54,223 nucleotides of DNA from an archaeon (GTDB taxonomy: Archaea; Asgardarchaeota; Hermodarchaeia; Hermodarchaeales; Hermodarchaeaceae), in NCBI GenBank assembly GCA_016550405.1, contig JABXGX010000005.1:1-54223 (forward strand). Direction: 5' to 3'. Below the pieces are notes generated by a model. That model had not been told where the DNA came from. It did not search any database and saw only the letters and a list, made by a program, of their open reading frames with translations. Of the stretch, positions 18,203-26,684 are shown one piece after another (positions within the stretch are counted from its first letter, which is position 1; each line of letters begins with the position of its first letter). The translations under genes were made by a program, and so were the position numbers.

Positions 18203-18991
18203 CTAGCCTAGCTCAGAACGCCGTTTGAGGTATTTATCGCGTAGACGTTGGTATGTATCTTCATCAACGCCTCCTGCACGCTTCCGTTGTTCTAACCGGG
18301 CTAGTAATTCATCAATTGCTTGCAGTTCTGAAGTGGCTTCCTCACTTGAAAGTGTACTACTCGAGTTTGATGGCTCAGGTGAACTATTTGGTGTGGGTTC
18401 TGGATGAGCAACTGAATTTGAGTTTGCTTTTGAAGATGAGACACCGTTTTGTTCAAGTTGTTCTTCAAGTTTAGCCATCTCAAGCTCTATGGCATCTAGT
18501 TGATCTTTGACTTGTTGGTCCATCTCTCCGTCTTCCTCTGACTGCATTCGACGGGATCGAAGGAATCTTGAACTTGTAGAGGATAATTGTTGGGAGTTTG
18601 GCGTTGAGGTAGCTGAGGAATTGGATTGAACGCTGCTATTTCCCGTTGCTCCTGGTTGCACAACAATGGTTTCAAGTTGTTCGGCTCTTTTATCCCGTTT
18701 AATTCGAGGTTTCGGTCTTGTCCGGCCCATAGGTTCGCCAGAAGCAGATCGTGCCCCACGGGGTGGTTGACGGGAAGAACTTGGTGTTGGTGCAGGCGTT
18801 CCACGCCGATCAAGCAATGCACTGGCAAAAATGAAGGGGATTAGCGCAAAGATTAGGACATTTACAATTCCATTTAGTCCAGGATAAAGACCGTCAAGTA
18901 AGAGTCCAGAAAAGAATGCTGCGTCAATCATTAAAACGACTGCCACGATTACCCAAAGGCCGATGATGGCACTCGTTCTTTTACTAACCAT
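18203..18991 (-). CDS. Membrane protein with disordered middle and SHOCT-like tail
   Basis: Two N-terminal membrane segments (about residues 7-29 and 35-58) are followed by a basic, Ser/Pro-rich disordered stretch, an acidic coiled-coil (DQLDAIELEMAKLEEQLEQ) and a second low-complexity Ser/Asn region. The last 40 residues form a short two-helix module (LLARLEQRKRAGGVDEDTYQ followed by RLRDKYLKRRSEL) like the SHOCT-type oligomerisation motif. The same ending RLRDKY occurs in the next gene upstream (19006-19674), 14 bases away, so the two are paralogues in one operon. No enzyme motif is present. It could be a membrane-bound scaffold. Confidence 0.72.
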   Translation of the reverse strand: MVSKRTSAIIGLWVIVAVVLMIDAAFFSGLLLDGLYPGLNGIVNVLIFALIPFIFASALLDRRGTPAPTPSSSRQPPRGARSASGEPMGRTRPKPRIKRDKRAEQLETIVVQPGATGNSSVQSNSSATSTPNSQQLSSTSSRFLRSRRMQSEEDGEMDQQVKDQLDAIELEMAKLEEQLEQNGVSSSKANSNSVAHPEPTPNSSPEPSNSSSTLSSEEATSELQAIDELLARLEQRKRAGGVDEDTYQRLRDKYLKRRSELG

Positions 18992-19005
18992 GCTTCATTT
19001 GTCAC

Positions 19006-19674
19006 CTATGCTGGAGTCTTTGTTCCCCGCTTCGCAGAACCGTGTCTCTTTTTTGTTTTCTCCAACCTCGCTATATACTTGTCGCGTAACCTACTGTATA
19101 ATTGTTTTGAGATTGCGCGTTTCGCAAGCTTCTCATCAAGAGATTCTAAAAGGTGTTGAATCGCTTTTTCAGAAAATCCTTCATCATCTTCCACCTCGCC
19201 ATTCTCTTCCTCTTGTCCTACGGTATCAACTTCGTCACTAGACCGCGGATCCCGCGCCAACTGTTCATTTAATGATTTAACCCGTTGTTCTAATTCTGCA
19301 ATTCGTTGTCGCAACCCCGACGTTGAGCCGCCTGGTTCCTGTACAGGGGAGGGTTTAGGACTTGCTGGTGTTAGGTCTACTTCCAAAGTTAGAGACTCTT
19401 TATATTCAATTGGTTCTAGCCCTGGTTCTTCTTCAGAAATCTGAGTAGCTTGAGACTCAATCTCGATGTCAGTTGAACTTATATCCTGACTGGGAGGTTC
19501 TGGGACCGCTTCATACTCAGATGTTCGATAGACATAGATAATGCCCACCGCAAGGAGAGAAATAATTACGGCTAGTATAGCGATGATGGGATTTTCAAAC
19601 CAAAAAACAATACCAATAACAACTACAACGCAAAGACAACAATACACCCATTGTTCACGCGTTCGATTCATCAC
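19006..19674 (-). CDS. Membrane protein with coiled coil and SHOCT-like tail, paralogue
   Basis: This 222-residue protein has two N-terminal membrane segments (about 10-27 and 29-49), an acidic Pro/Glu/Ser-rich linker, a coiled coil (LRQRIAELEQRVKSLNEQLA) and a C-terminal helical module LLESLDEKLAKRAISKQLYS followed by RLRDKYIARLE. It shares topology and the RLRDKY tail with the downstream gene, but the linkers are unrelated, which suggests an old duplication under weak constraint outside the two ends. The final residues are basic. First gene of the two-gene unit; function unknown. Confidence 0.72.
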   Translation of the reverse strand: MMNRTREQWVYCCLCVVVVIGIVFWFENPIIAILAVIISLLAVGIIYVYRTSEYEAVPEPPSQDISSTDIEIESQATQISEEEPGLEPIEYKESLTLEVDLTPASPKPSPVQEPGGSTSGLRQRIAELEQRVKSLNEQLARDPRSSDEVDTVGQEEENGEVEDDEGFSEKAIQHLLESLDEKLAKRAISKQLYSRLRDKYIARLEKTKKRHGSAKRGTKTPA

Positions 19675-19850
19675 CGTCCAACCTAAACCGTGTTCTTGTT
19701 ACGTGTTTCCCTCATCAAGCCACATCCAACTATTGCTCTCCTGATTGGCAGCTTAAAAAACTGCGTGTAGCACACAATGTATCAAAAAAGCTAGCGATAA
19801 ACACACATTTAAGCCATTTTCCTGCAGAATGCCTGAGTGGTGTCCACCAA

Positions 19851-20867
19851 ATGTCTAAACTCCCCCCAGGAAAGGTTTCTCCAAAACTTCTAGAAAAAGA
19901 CGTATTTCCCTTTCTCGGTGCTGATGATTCTGATGTCCTTCATGGACCTGGAATCGGTCGAGACGCAGCTCTAGTGCGAGTTGGTCGCCAAGTAATAGTT
20001 GCTACAACTGATCCAATCACTGGGGTAATCCAAAATATCGGATCCTATGTTGTCCATATTTGCGCCAATGATGTCGCCACCTTTGGAATACGTCCTCGAT
20101 GGTTCTTGGCCACGATTCTGCTTCCTGAATCGGTCGAATCTCAATTGCTGAAACAAATCATGATTTCTATGCATTCTGCTGCTAAGGAGTTAGAGATTAG
20201 TATTATTGGTGGTCATACAGAGGTCACCGCCGGTTTACATCGACCCATAATCATTGGTTTCATGTTGGGGATAGCTGAAGAGAATAAGTATGTGACCTCC
20301 TCTCAAGCGCGGCCAGATAATTCCATAATCTTAACTAAAGGCGTTGCTCTTGAAGGGACGGCGATTTTGGCCACAGAACGAGAAAAATTCCTTCGAAGTA
20401 AACTCCCTGATTCGCTGGTCAACCATGCACAACAATACATTCATCGAATCAATGTGGTTCCTGAAGCCCTCAAAGCAATGTCAACAGGAGCGGTTACAGC
20501 CATGCATGATCCAACCGAGGGTGGAGTAGCTAATGGGTTGCATGAACTCGCCAACGCATCCGGACTGGGATTTATTATCGACCGAAGCAAGTTGGTTATT
20601 CATGAAGAAACAGATCAAATCTGTCAGTTGTTTGAAATCAATCCTCTGAACCTAATAGCCAGTGGAGCGATGTTGATGGCTGTTGAATCAGACCGTGCTT
20701 CAACAGTATTGCAATTACTAGAAGATGAAGGCATTCCCGCTGCCATTATTGGGCGTCTTCTTAAAGATTCCAGCCAAAGAACAATAATCGAAGAGGATGG
20801 AACCGTAAAACCATTACCACAACCAGAAACAGATGCTCTTTGGGAGGCCCTCACTAAATCAAAATGA
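19851..20867 (+). CDS. AIR synthase-related, HypE-like protein without the terminal Cys
   Basis: The 338 residues match the AIR synthase/HypE/SelD/ThiL superfamily: GIGRDAALVRVGRQVIVATT near residue 35, ANDVATFGIRPRWFLATIL, SIIGGHTEVTAGLHRPIIIG, and HDPTEGGVANGLHELANASG with the DPTEGG motif. True HypE ends in a Cys (PRxC) that carries the cyano group of NiFe hydrogenase; this protein ends in ALTKSK with no such Cys. It is therefore an archaeal HypE-like ATP-binding enzyme of unknown substrate. HypB is in the window at 27920, but the genes are not linked. ACATTTAAGCC about 45 bases upstream could be box A. Confidence 0.85.
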   Translation: MSKLPPGKVSPKLLEKDVFPFLGADDSDVLHGPGIGRDAALVRVGRQVIVATTDPITGVIQNIGSYVVHICANDVATFGIRPRWFLATILLPESVESQLLKQIMISMHSAAKELEISIIGGHTEVTAGLHRPIIIGFMLGIAEENKYVTSSQARPDNSIILTKGVALEGTAILATEREKFLRSKLPDSLVNHAQQYIHRINVVPEALKAMSTGAVTAMHDPTEGGVANGLHELANASGLGFIIDRSKLVIHEETDQICQLFEINPLNLIASGAMLMAVESDRASTVLQLLEDEGIPAAIIGRLLKDSSQRTIIEEDGTVKPLPQPETDALWEALTKSK

Positions 20868-20876
20868 GAGTACTTC

Positions 20877-22148
20877 TTACTTTTTCTTAAGAATCAAGGG
20901 TCTGATAATATCTAAGAGTCTATGAGCTACTTTCGTTTTCGTTGCCTTCGGGACATGAATTACCTTCTTCTTTCCATCAACAACAAACAATTCATTAGTC
21001 GACGTACCAAATCCTACACCCTCTCGGCCAACGTCATTGGCTACAATTAAATCCGCATTCGCTTTAGTCAATCGATTATGTGCTCGTGCAATTAGTTCCT
21101 CATCCGAAACACCATATTCTGCTTTGAAAAGAATGAGAAACACAGATTTTTGCACACCTTTGATAGCATCTACAATTTTGGGCGTGGGCTTAAAGACTAT
21201 CGAAAGGCTTTGTGTCTTTGCAGTGGGAATCTTCTCTTTTTGGCGTGTTTTAGGAGTCCAATCTGCAACGGCTGCAGCTGCAATAACCACATCGAATTTC
21301 TTCGCCTTTAGCTCATTCGTTACTGCATCAAACATCTCTTGCGTGGTTTCTACATCTATAACCTTTACTTTCTCCGGTGGTGGTTCACTTCCATGCCCGT
21401 ACACGAGAGTAACCTTTGCTCCTCGATCAAAAGCGGCTTTAGCGATTTCAATACCCATTCGACCTGAACTTTTACTTGTAACTATCCGAACAGGATCAAT
21501 GTACTCAAGGGTTGGTCCAGCGGTAATTAGAAACTCTAATCCTGCCAGATCATGTTGGTTTCCAAAGTGACGAAGAATATGATTTACTACTTCTTGTGGG
21601 GTGGCAATCTTTGCTTTTCCTTCTTCCATTCGTGGCCCAATGAACTCAACGTTGAGTCCTTTTAGTTTCTCAATGTTTTCACGGACAATGGGATGCTTGT
21701 ACATAGAGACATGCATCGCAGGAACTATAATAATTGGAATACCAGACCCAAACGCGGTTGTAATGGTTGAGGTAACTGGGGTATCATCAACACCCATGGC
21801 TATCTTTGATATTGTGTTTGCTGTGGCAGGGGCAACTAAAATCAAATCCGCTTTTTCCGCGTGCTCTCCTGCAAGGGCTATATGTTCGATTTGCCCAGTT
21901 AATTTTGTTACAACGGGATTGCCAGTTGCCCACTCCATTAAGTACGGATGAATTATTTCGTGAGCGGCTTCGGAGAAAACCGCTATCACTTCTGCACCAT
22001 ATCGCATTAGTAATCGTGCAATCTCAGAACTTTGTACAGCTGCAACACTGCCTGTAACACAGAGAACAATAAACTTGCCACGAAGCTGGGTACCTAAGGT
22101 TTCAACAATATCCTTTGAAGGATGAGTATCCATTGGCATTACTATCAC
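20877..22148 (-). CDS. coaBC: Phosphopantothenoylcysteine decarboxylase / phosphopantothenate-cysteine ligase
   Basis: This bifunctional enzyme adds cysteine to 4'-phosphopantothenate and decarboxylates the product to phosphopantetheine. The N-terminal CoaC flavoprotein half has CVTGSVAAVQSSEIARLL, VAPATANTISKIAMGVDD and the Met-rich PAMHVSMYKHP loop. The C-terminal CoaB half has LITAGPTLEYIDPVRIV, SSGRMGIEIAKAAFDRGAKV, VIAAAAVADWTP, KIPTAK and LIVANDVG. The 423 residues are a full-length fusion. It is last in the CoA operon, 25 bases after panB. The start shown is GTG at 22148; ATGs at 22139 and 22133 are possible. Confidence 0.95.
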   Translation of the reverse strand: MIVMPMDTHPSKDIVETLGTQLRGKFIVLCVTGSVAAVQSSEIARLLMRYGAEVIAVFSEAAHEIIHPYLMEWATGNPVVTKLTGQIEHIALAGEHAEKADLILVAPATANTISKIAMGVDDTPVTSTITTAFGSGIPIIIVPAMHVSMYKHPIVRENIEKLKGLNVEFIGPRMEEGKAKIATPQEVVNHILRHFGNQHDLAGLEFLITAGPTLEYIDPVRIVTSKSSGRMGIEIAKAAFDRGAKVTLVYGHGSEPPPEKVKVIDVETTQEMFDAVTNELKAKKFDVVIAAAAVADWTPKTRQKEKIPTAKTQSLSIVFKPTPKIVDAIKGVQKSVFLILFKAEYGVSDEELIARAHNRLTKANADLIVANDVGREGVGFGTSTNELFVVDGKKKVIHVPKATKTKVAHRLLDIIRPLILKKK

Positions 22149-22173
22149 AAGCGTATTTCATTTTCTAGCATTC

Positions 22174-22947
22174 TTAATGGTATGTGTGGTGTCTATCTGG
22201 ATATTTTCCAGTTCGAACTTCGTTCATGAATTCTTTCACAGCCTGCCCAATGATGTTGTTCAGGCTAGTATATTGTTTAACGAATTTAGGAACATGATCA
22301 TTACTAGCTAGTCCAAGAAGTTCTGTGATAACAAGAACTTGTCCATCACAGTGCTTGCCTGCTCCAATTCCTATAGTCGGTGCCCTCACATCATGAGTGA
22401 TCTTTTTTGCTAACCATTCAGGTACGCATTCTAGGACGATTGCAAAAACCCCAAGCTTGTCAAGTTCCAATGAATCACGCCAAATTTGGTCAGCCTGTTC
22501 AGGTGTTTTTCCTTGAACTCTGAATTTCTCAGCAGATTGTGGTAAAAGCCCAACATGGCCCATGACAGGAATGTTATTGGCTAGAAGAATTCTGATCACT
22601 TCGGGTTGGTTTCCTTCAATCTTTACTGCATGCGCTCCTACCTTGCGCAGTTGCTTAGCATTAGCTAAAGCCTGTTCAGGAGTGTCATAACTATGAATCG
22701 GCATATCGGCAACGATGAAAGTTTCTTTTGCGCCATTAGCGACCGCACGAGTATGATAGATCATAGCTTCCATGGAAACTTGTTTAGTATCAGGGTTACC
22801 TTGAAAGACCATCCCCAGGCTATCACCCACCAAGATTAGATCGATGTTTGCAGCATCAAGGATTCTTGCCATCTGGTAATCATAAGCGGTGAGCATAGTG
22901 ACCTTAGTCTTTCCTTTCATTGAACGAATTTCATCAATTGTCATCAT
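22174..22947 (-). CDS. panB: Ketopantoate hydroxymethyltransferase
   Basis: The enzyme adds a hydroxymethyl group from methylene-tetrahydrofolate (or an archaeal pterin) to 2-oxoisovalerate, giving ketopantoate. The 257 residues are typical, with the motifs MLTAYDYQMARI, LILVGDSLGMVFQG (metal ligand Asp), VADMPIHSYDTP, GAHAVKIEG, MGHVGLLPQ, FAIVLECVP and the late IGIGAGKHCDGQVLV. It overlaps the panE gene by four bases and precedes coaBC by 25, so the five genes from 25541 to 20877 form one operon. Confidence 0.97.
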   Translation of the reverse strand: MMTIDEIRSMKGKTKVTMLTAYDYQMARILDAANIDLILVGDSLGMVFQGNPDTKQVSMEAMIYHTRAVANGAKETFIVADMPIHSYDTPEQALANAKQLRKVGAHAVKIEGNQPEVIRILLANNIPVMGHVGLLPQSAEKFRVQGKTPEQADQIWRDSLELDKLGVFAIVLECVPEWLAKKITHDVRAPTIGIGAGKHCDGQVLVITELLGLASNDHVPKFVKQYTSLNNIIGQAVKEFMNEVRTGKYPDRHHTYH

Positions 22948-23834
22948 GATTGTCTCTCCAAGAATCGGACTAGTTGTGTGATTGTTTCATTGACTGGTGT
23001 GGCTATTTTGTGATGTTTACCTAACTCCACGATTTTTCCATTTAGAAAATTAATTTCTGTTTTTCGTCCATGCCGAATATCTTGAAGCATTGAGGTTCGG
23101 TTTTCGAAACTGGGGAACTGTGTTTCCATTATCTGGAGTAGACTCAAATCGATTTCAACACCTTCTGCTTTTCCCACTTCAATGCATTCTTCAATGATTT
23201 TCTGGCGAATTGGGGCAAGTGTTGGTGATACGAGCTCCTTAGTTGGTGCTCGAAGAATAGCACTTAATGGATTTGCTACACAATTTATTGCTGCTTTTCT
23301 CCAAATATCTGTTTGAAAATTTTCTGAATTGATACCCTGGATTCCTGAATTATTAAGAAATTGTAGGGTTTCCTTTGAAAGGTCATCGGAATCCAGTAAA
23401 GTGAAGCCCAATCGTACATGGATGCGCCCTGGTTCAAGGAGTTCGGCTCCAAAGGCAACGATTCCTCGAATTAAATGACTTTTTGATGCTAGGATTTTGT
23501 GAGCAACCGCTTCTATTCCTAAACCATTTTGTAGCAGTAAAATAACCGTATCCTTTTGTATCAATGACCGGATTGGAGAAAGGGCTGCCTTTAGCTGATG
23601 GGCTTTCACCGTTACAAGTAGAAGCGATTTTGGAGGGATGGTGGAAATCTTCGTTGCTGTTGCCATCTGGTAAGTACCCGCTTTATCACCCTCGATGTGC
23701 AATCCTTTGTCACGAATCGCGTTCATGTGAGCAGGCCTACCAATTAGAGTAACTGGGTTGTTCTGGGAAAGGAGTGCACCATACACGGAACCGATGGAAC
23801 CTGCTCCGAGAACAATTACATGATCAAACGTCAT
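22944..23834 (-). CDS. panE: Ketopantoate reductase
   Basis: The enzyme reduces ketopantoate to pantoate with NADPH. The 296-residue protein has the Rossmann signature VLGAGSIGSVYGALL at the N-terminus, the LLVTVKAHQL segment, LLLQNGLGIE, and the C-terminal domain with NCVANPLSAILRAP, where the usual catalytic Lys lies at IWRKAAIN, and SMLQDIRHGRKTEINFLNG. Length and motif order are normal. It overlaps the neighbours on both sides by four bases, which suggests translational coupling. Confidence 0.95.
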   Translation of the reverse strand: MTFDHVIVLGAGSIGSVYGALLSQNNPVTLIGRPAHMNAIRDKGLHIEGDKAGTYQMATATKISTIPPKSLLLVTVKAHQLKAALSPIRSLIQKDTVILLLQNGLGIEAVAHKILASKSHLIRGIVAFGAELLEPGRIHVRLGFTLLDSDDLSKETLQFLNNSGIQGINSENFQTDIWRKAAINCVANPLSAILRAPTKELVSPTLAPIRQKIIEECIEVGKAEGVEIDLSLLQIMETQFPSFENRTSMLQDIRHGRKTEINFLNGKIVELGKHHKIATPVNETITQLVRFLERQS

Positions 23835-24631
23835 TCAGGTGTACCCCCAACATTATCATGAATTTGTTCCTGTGATAATTTTGATAATCGGCCATTTATC
23901 TGATGAATCGCTTCCGCGAGGTTTTGTTGGTTATTAAAATCCCTGAGAATCTTCTGAAGGTGTTCTTCGGGTTCTTTCCGAAGTTTTCTCACAGATTTAA
24001 TTAGTAAGGGCAAAGCTCGAACAATGTTATCGACTATCGTAATGTTTGCCATCTGCGCTGTCCGTGAAAGTGGGTTCAAATCCACTGTAATAACCTGTTT
24101 GCCTAATCGGACCAGTCCCTCCGTTCGATCACCATCCTCGAGAGGAACAAAAGCCACATCTGAAATGAACAGGCCTCGATGGTCAACGACGCGTCTTTCA
24201 CTATGTATTTCGGGAATGGTTTCATGAAAGGAAGAATCAATACCATAGATTTCCTTTGCACCCGCATTCTTGAGGACCTTTGCTATTGCTGTTTCTCGCT
24301 CCTTCGATCGATGATACAAATTAATCTCTAATTTTGCGCCTGAAACCTTTGCTAGTTTCACTAACTCAATGGGAACTAGAGCAGCAACATTGCCATTTAC
24401 TGATAACACCGAGTTTTGCCCCAGCAAGAGTCTTGCTGCCGCAGCATTAATGGCATGTTTTGCATTCTCTGTGGTAACTTCTCCAACCAGATAGTCGAAG
24501 GCTTCCCCTCTCCCATGGGCAAAGAGGCCAAAAGCTGATGTTACTCCAATTTCAAAACCATGGACAAGTTTTGCCCGAATCCGCAGGGAGGTAGCTCTTG
24601 GATGTCGGGGGGAGACTTCATTTTCATGCAT
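23831..24631 (-). CDS. 4-phosphopantoate-beta-alanine ligase (phosphopantothenate synthetase)
   Basis: This archaea-specific enzyme (COG1701) joins phosphopantoate and beta-alanine with ATP; with pantoate kinase it replaces bacterial PanC and CoaA. The 266 residues carry the family features HPRATSLRIRAKLVHGFEIG, GLFAHGRGEAFDYLVGE, AAARLLLGQNSVLSVNGNVA, INLYHRSKERE, GLFISDVAFVPLEDGDRTEG and LNPLSRTAQMANITIVDNI. It overlaps the pantoate kinase gene by eight bases and panE by four. Confidence 0.95.
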   Translation of the reverse strand: MHENEVSPRHPRATSLRIRAKLVHGFEIGVTSAFGLFAHGRGEAFDYLVGEVTTENAKHAINAAAARLLLGQNSVLSVNGNVAALVPIELVKLAKVSGAKLEINLYHRSKERETAIAKVLKNAGAKEIYGIDSSFHETIPEIHSERRVVDHRGLFISDVAFVPLEDGDRTEGLVRLGKQVITVDLNPLSRTAQMANITIVDNIVRALPLLIKSVRKLRKEPEEHLQKILRDFNNQQNLAEAIHQINGRLSKLSQEQIHDNVGGTPE

Positions 24632-25541
24632 CTATTACTCTCGCTCCTTCACAATCAATTTCCATAACCATGATCTGATTTTCCGAGATCTTGTGGTGTT
24701 CAAATATCCTCGTTAAGTCCTGTATTTGATCAGGACCGACGATTGAGAAGACATTTTCACCGAATATAGCAGAACTGCATACAATGCCGTCGTCATCTGC
24801 TTCCTGAAGTACCGCATTAACGCGTTTCGTGATTATACCAATGTGTTCTGCAAAATTACGGGAATACTCCAGAAAATTCGATACTGTGGGATTGGCTCGG
24901 AGGGCATCAGTGAGTATGCCTCCACGTTCATTGATGAGCCTGCGCGAATTCGGGTTATTGAGGTGCAAGGGAGTGGGTATAGGTCCAAAGGGTAAGCATA
25001 CGACTTTATACTCGTTACTATTCGGTAAGGTCTCCACCTGGCCTACTCCAGGTCCCCCCGCTATACTCCGGATTTCAATTCCTCCCACGAGTTCTGCTAT
25101 CACTGAACCTAATCCCGTACGGTGCTGGACTTCTGCAATGTGAGCGATTTGGGCTGCTTCAAGCGTTGATAAATCAAGCTCCATTACTTCTTTCATTGCT
25201 AAAGCTAGACTGAGCGCGCCAGCCCCGCTAGTACCAAACCCCGAACCTATGGGTAATTCAACTTGATGGTTAATTTGAACTTCATATGGTTTTGAAGGAC
25301 CAAGCTCAAGAAAACGAGTGGCAATGGTACGTGATACGGGTGCAGGGGAAGAGATGTCACCATTAATCGCTATCTTAATTTTTACAGCATTTGCTGGCTT
25401 GGCTTCGATGGTAGTAGTAACTCCTCGGCTCACAGATACACCGGCCCCCCTTGATCCTTTTTCTAGCAAGTTCTCCGAGTCGTCACAAATTTGGAAGAAG
25501 CCGGTGATATGTCCAGGGGAGAAGGCTCGTGTCTTTTTCAT
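24624..25541 (-). CDS. Pantoate kinase (GHMP family)
   Basis: Pantoate kinase phosphorylates pantoate in the archaeal CoA route. The 305-residue protein begins with the family motif RAFSPGHITGFFQI and has the GHMP ATP loop LPIGSGFGTSGAGALSLA near residue 100, plus HRTGLGSVIAELVGGIEIR and LPFGPIPTPL. It is the first gene of the minus-strand CoA operon and overlaps the ligase gene. A paralogue is transcribed away from it at 25722, so two GHMP kinases of the same subfamily sit back to back. This copy is the better candidate for the housekeeping enzyme because of its place in the operon. Confidence 0.93.
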   Translation of the reverse strand: MKKTRAFSPGHITGFFQICDDSENLLEKGSRGAGVSVSRGVTTTIEAKPANAVKIKIAINGDISSPAPVSRTIATRFLELGPSKPYEVQINHQVELPIGSGFGTSGAGALSLALAMKEVMELDLSTLEAAQIAHIAEVQHRTGLGSVIAELVGGIEIRSIAGGPGVGQVETLPNSNEYKVVCLPFGPIPTPLHLNNPNSRRLINERGGILTDALRANPTVSNFLEYSRNFAEHIGIITKRVNAVLQEADDDGIVCSSAIFGENVFSIVGPDQIQDLTRIFEHHKISENQIMVMEIDCEGARVIDA

Positions 25542-25622
25542 TGTGGATTTTACTCTTGTTGATTGTTCAGTTATTTTGTAATTCGCGTGGTGTTATTTGA
25601 GAAAATAAATATTCTGCAACTT

Positions 25623-25643
25623 GAATTTAAATAATTTAAATTC
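25623..25643. promoter_or_regulatory. 21-base palindrome between divergent pantoate kinase genes
   Basis: Two ten-base arms, GAATTTAAAT and ATTTAAATTC, are perfect inverted repeats around one central A. It lies in the 180-base AT-rich gap between the two kinase genes. It could be an operator, or back-to-back TATA elements (TTTAAATA and TTTAAATT), or both. Confidence 0.6.
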
Positions 25644-25721
25644 TATACTCAATTTTACACGAAATGAAAATTAAAAACGCCATTAGCTTAAAGAAGCATT
25701 TACACTGAATGCTTACACTGT

Positions 25722-26648
25722 ATGTTACATGTATCCGCCTTCTGCCCTGCAGGAATCTCCAGTTTCTTTCAAGCTGTAACTACCAAGTCAGCTCCAGCTA
25801 CAATGGATGAAGCTTGTAGAATAGGGGCTCGGGGTGGTGGGTTCATTTTAGAGAAGGGCGTTCACACTCAGATCACCATCGAGCCTGCAAAGACAAATCA
25901 GATAGAGGTTATCATTAATGGGCGAAAAGCTCCGGAGGCCAAGGTCACCCAAGAAGTGTGCCAGTTACTTCTTCAGACCATTGAGGCGCAGTATAGACTT
26001 CATGTTGATCATAAGGTAGAAATTCCAATTGGTGCTGGTTATGGTGCGAGTGCGGCGGGTGCAGTCAGTACAGCTATGGCCCTTAACCGGGCATTAGAAC
26101 TGAATCTAACCTTAAATAGAATCGGTCAGTTCGCGCATTTTGCGGAAATTCGATGTGCAACTGGGCTTGGAAGTGTAAGTGGAGTCATTCGTGGAGGGTT
26201 GATACTAATCCTTGAACCTGGCGCACCAGGTTATGATCGAGTTGACTGGATTCCGCTCGATCCTGCATATCGGATTGTAACTGGCAGTTTTGCTCCAATA
26301 TCAAAAGCGGATATCCTCTTCTCTGAGAAAGCGTTATGGAGCGTTAATCGTGAAGGCCAAAGGGTGTTAGAACAAGTTCAACAGAAGCCGACCCCCGCTC
26401 ATTTCATGCACCTTTGTCTTGGGTTCGCAAAGAAAGTGGGCTTCCTCACTCCTCGGGTAGCTAACGTGTTAGAAAGAGTTCAGGACGCAGGTGCAATTGG
26501 AGCTACACAGAATATGATTGGTGAAGCTTTTCACGCATTAGTGCACGCAGATTCAGTCGATTCAGTGGTAAAGTCGGTGGAACATCTATTTCCCCCAAAT
26601 TCCATTCTCGTTTCAGAAGTATCTTCGGTTGAACCAAGATATACATAA
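25722..26648 (+). CDS. Second pantoate kinase-like GHMP protein
   Basis: The 308 residues align by motif with the archaeal pantoate kinase family: SAFCPAGISSFFQA at the N-terminus, ATP loop IPIGAGYGASAAGAVSTA near 105-122, RCATGLGSVSGVIRGGL and TGSFAPISKADI. The motifs hold but the sequence is clearly diverged from the operon copy at 24624. It heads a plus-strand pair with an ECF S-component 36 bases behind. It may act on the same substrate under other control, or on a different hydroxy acid brought in by the transporter. The last is inference. The upstream leader has repeated TTACACTG motifs. Confidence 0.85.
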   Translation: MLHVSAFCPAGISSFFQAVTTKSAPATMDEACRIGARGGGFILEKGVHTQITIEPAKTNQIEVIINGRKAPEAKVTQEVCQLLLQTIEAQYRLHVDHKVEIPIGAGYGASAAGAVSTAMALNRALELNLTLNRIGQFAHFAEIRCATGLGSVSGVIRGGLILILEPGAPGYDRVDWIPLDPAYRIVTGSFAPISKADILFSEKALWSVNREGQRVLEQVQQKPTPAHFMHLCLGFAKKVGFLTPRVANVLERVQDAGAIGATQNMIGEAFHALVHADSVDSVVKSVEHLFPPNSILVSEVSSVEPRYT

Positions 26649-26684
26649 ATGAGGAGTGTCTTGTAGCAAATAGAAGTGAGAGTG

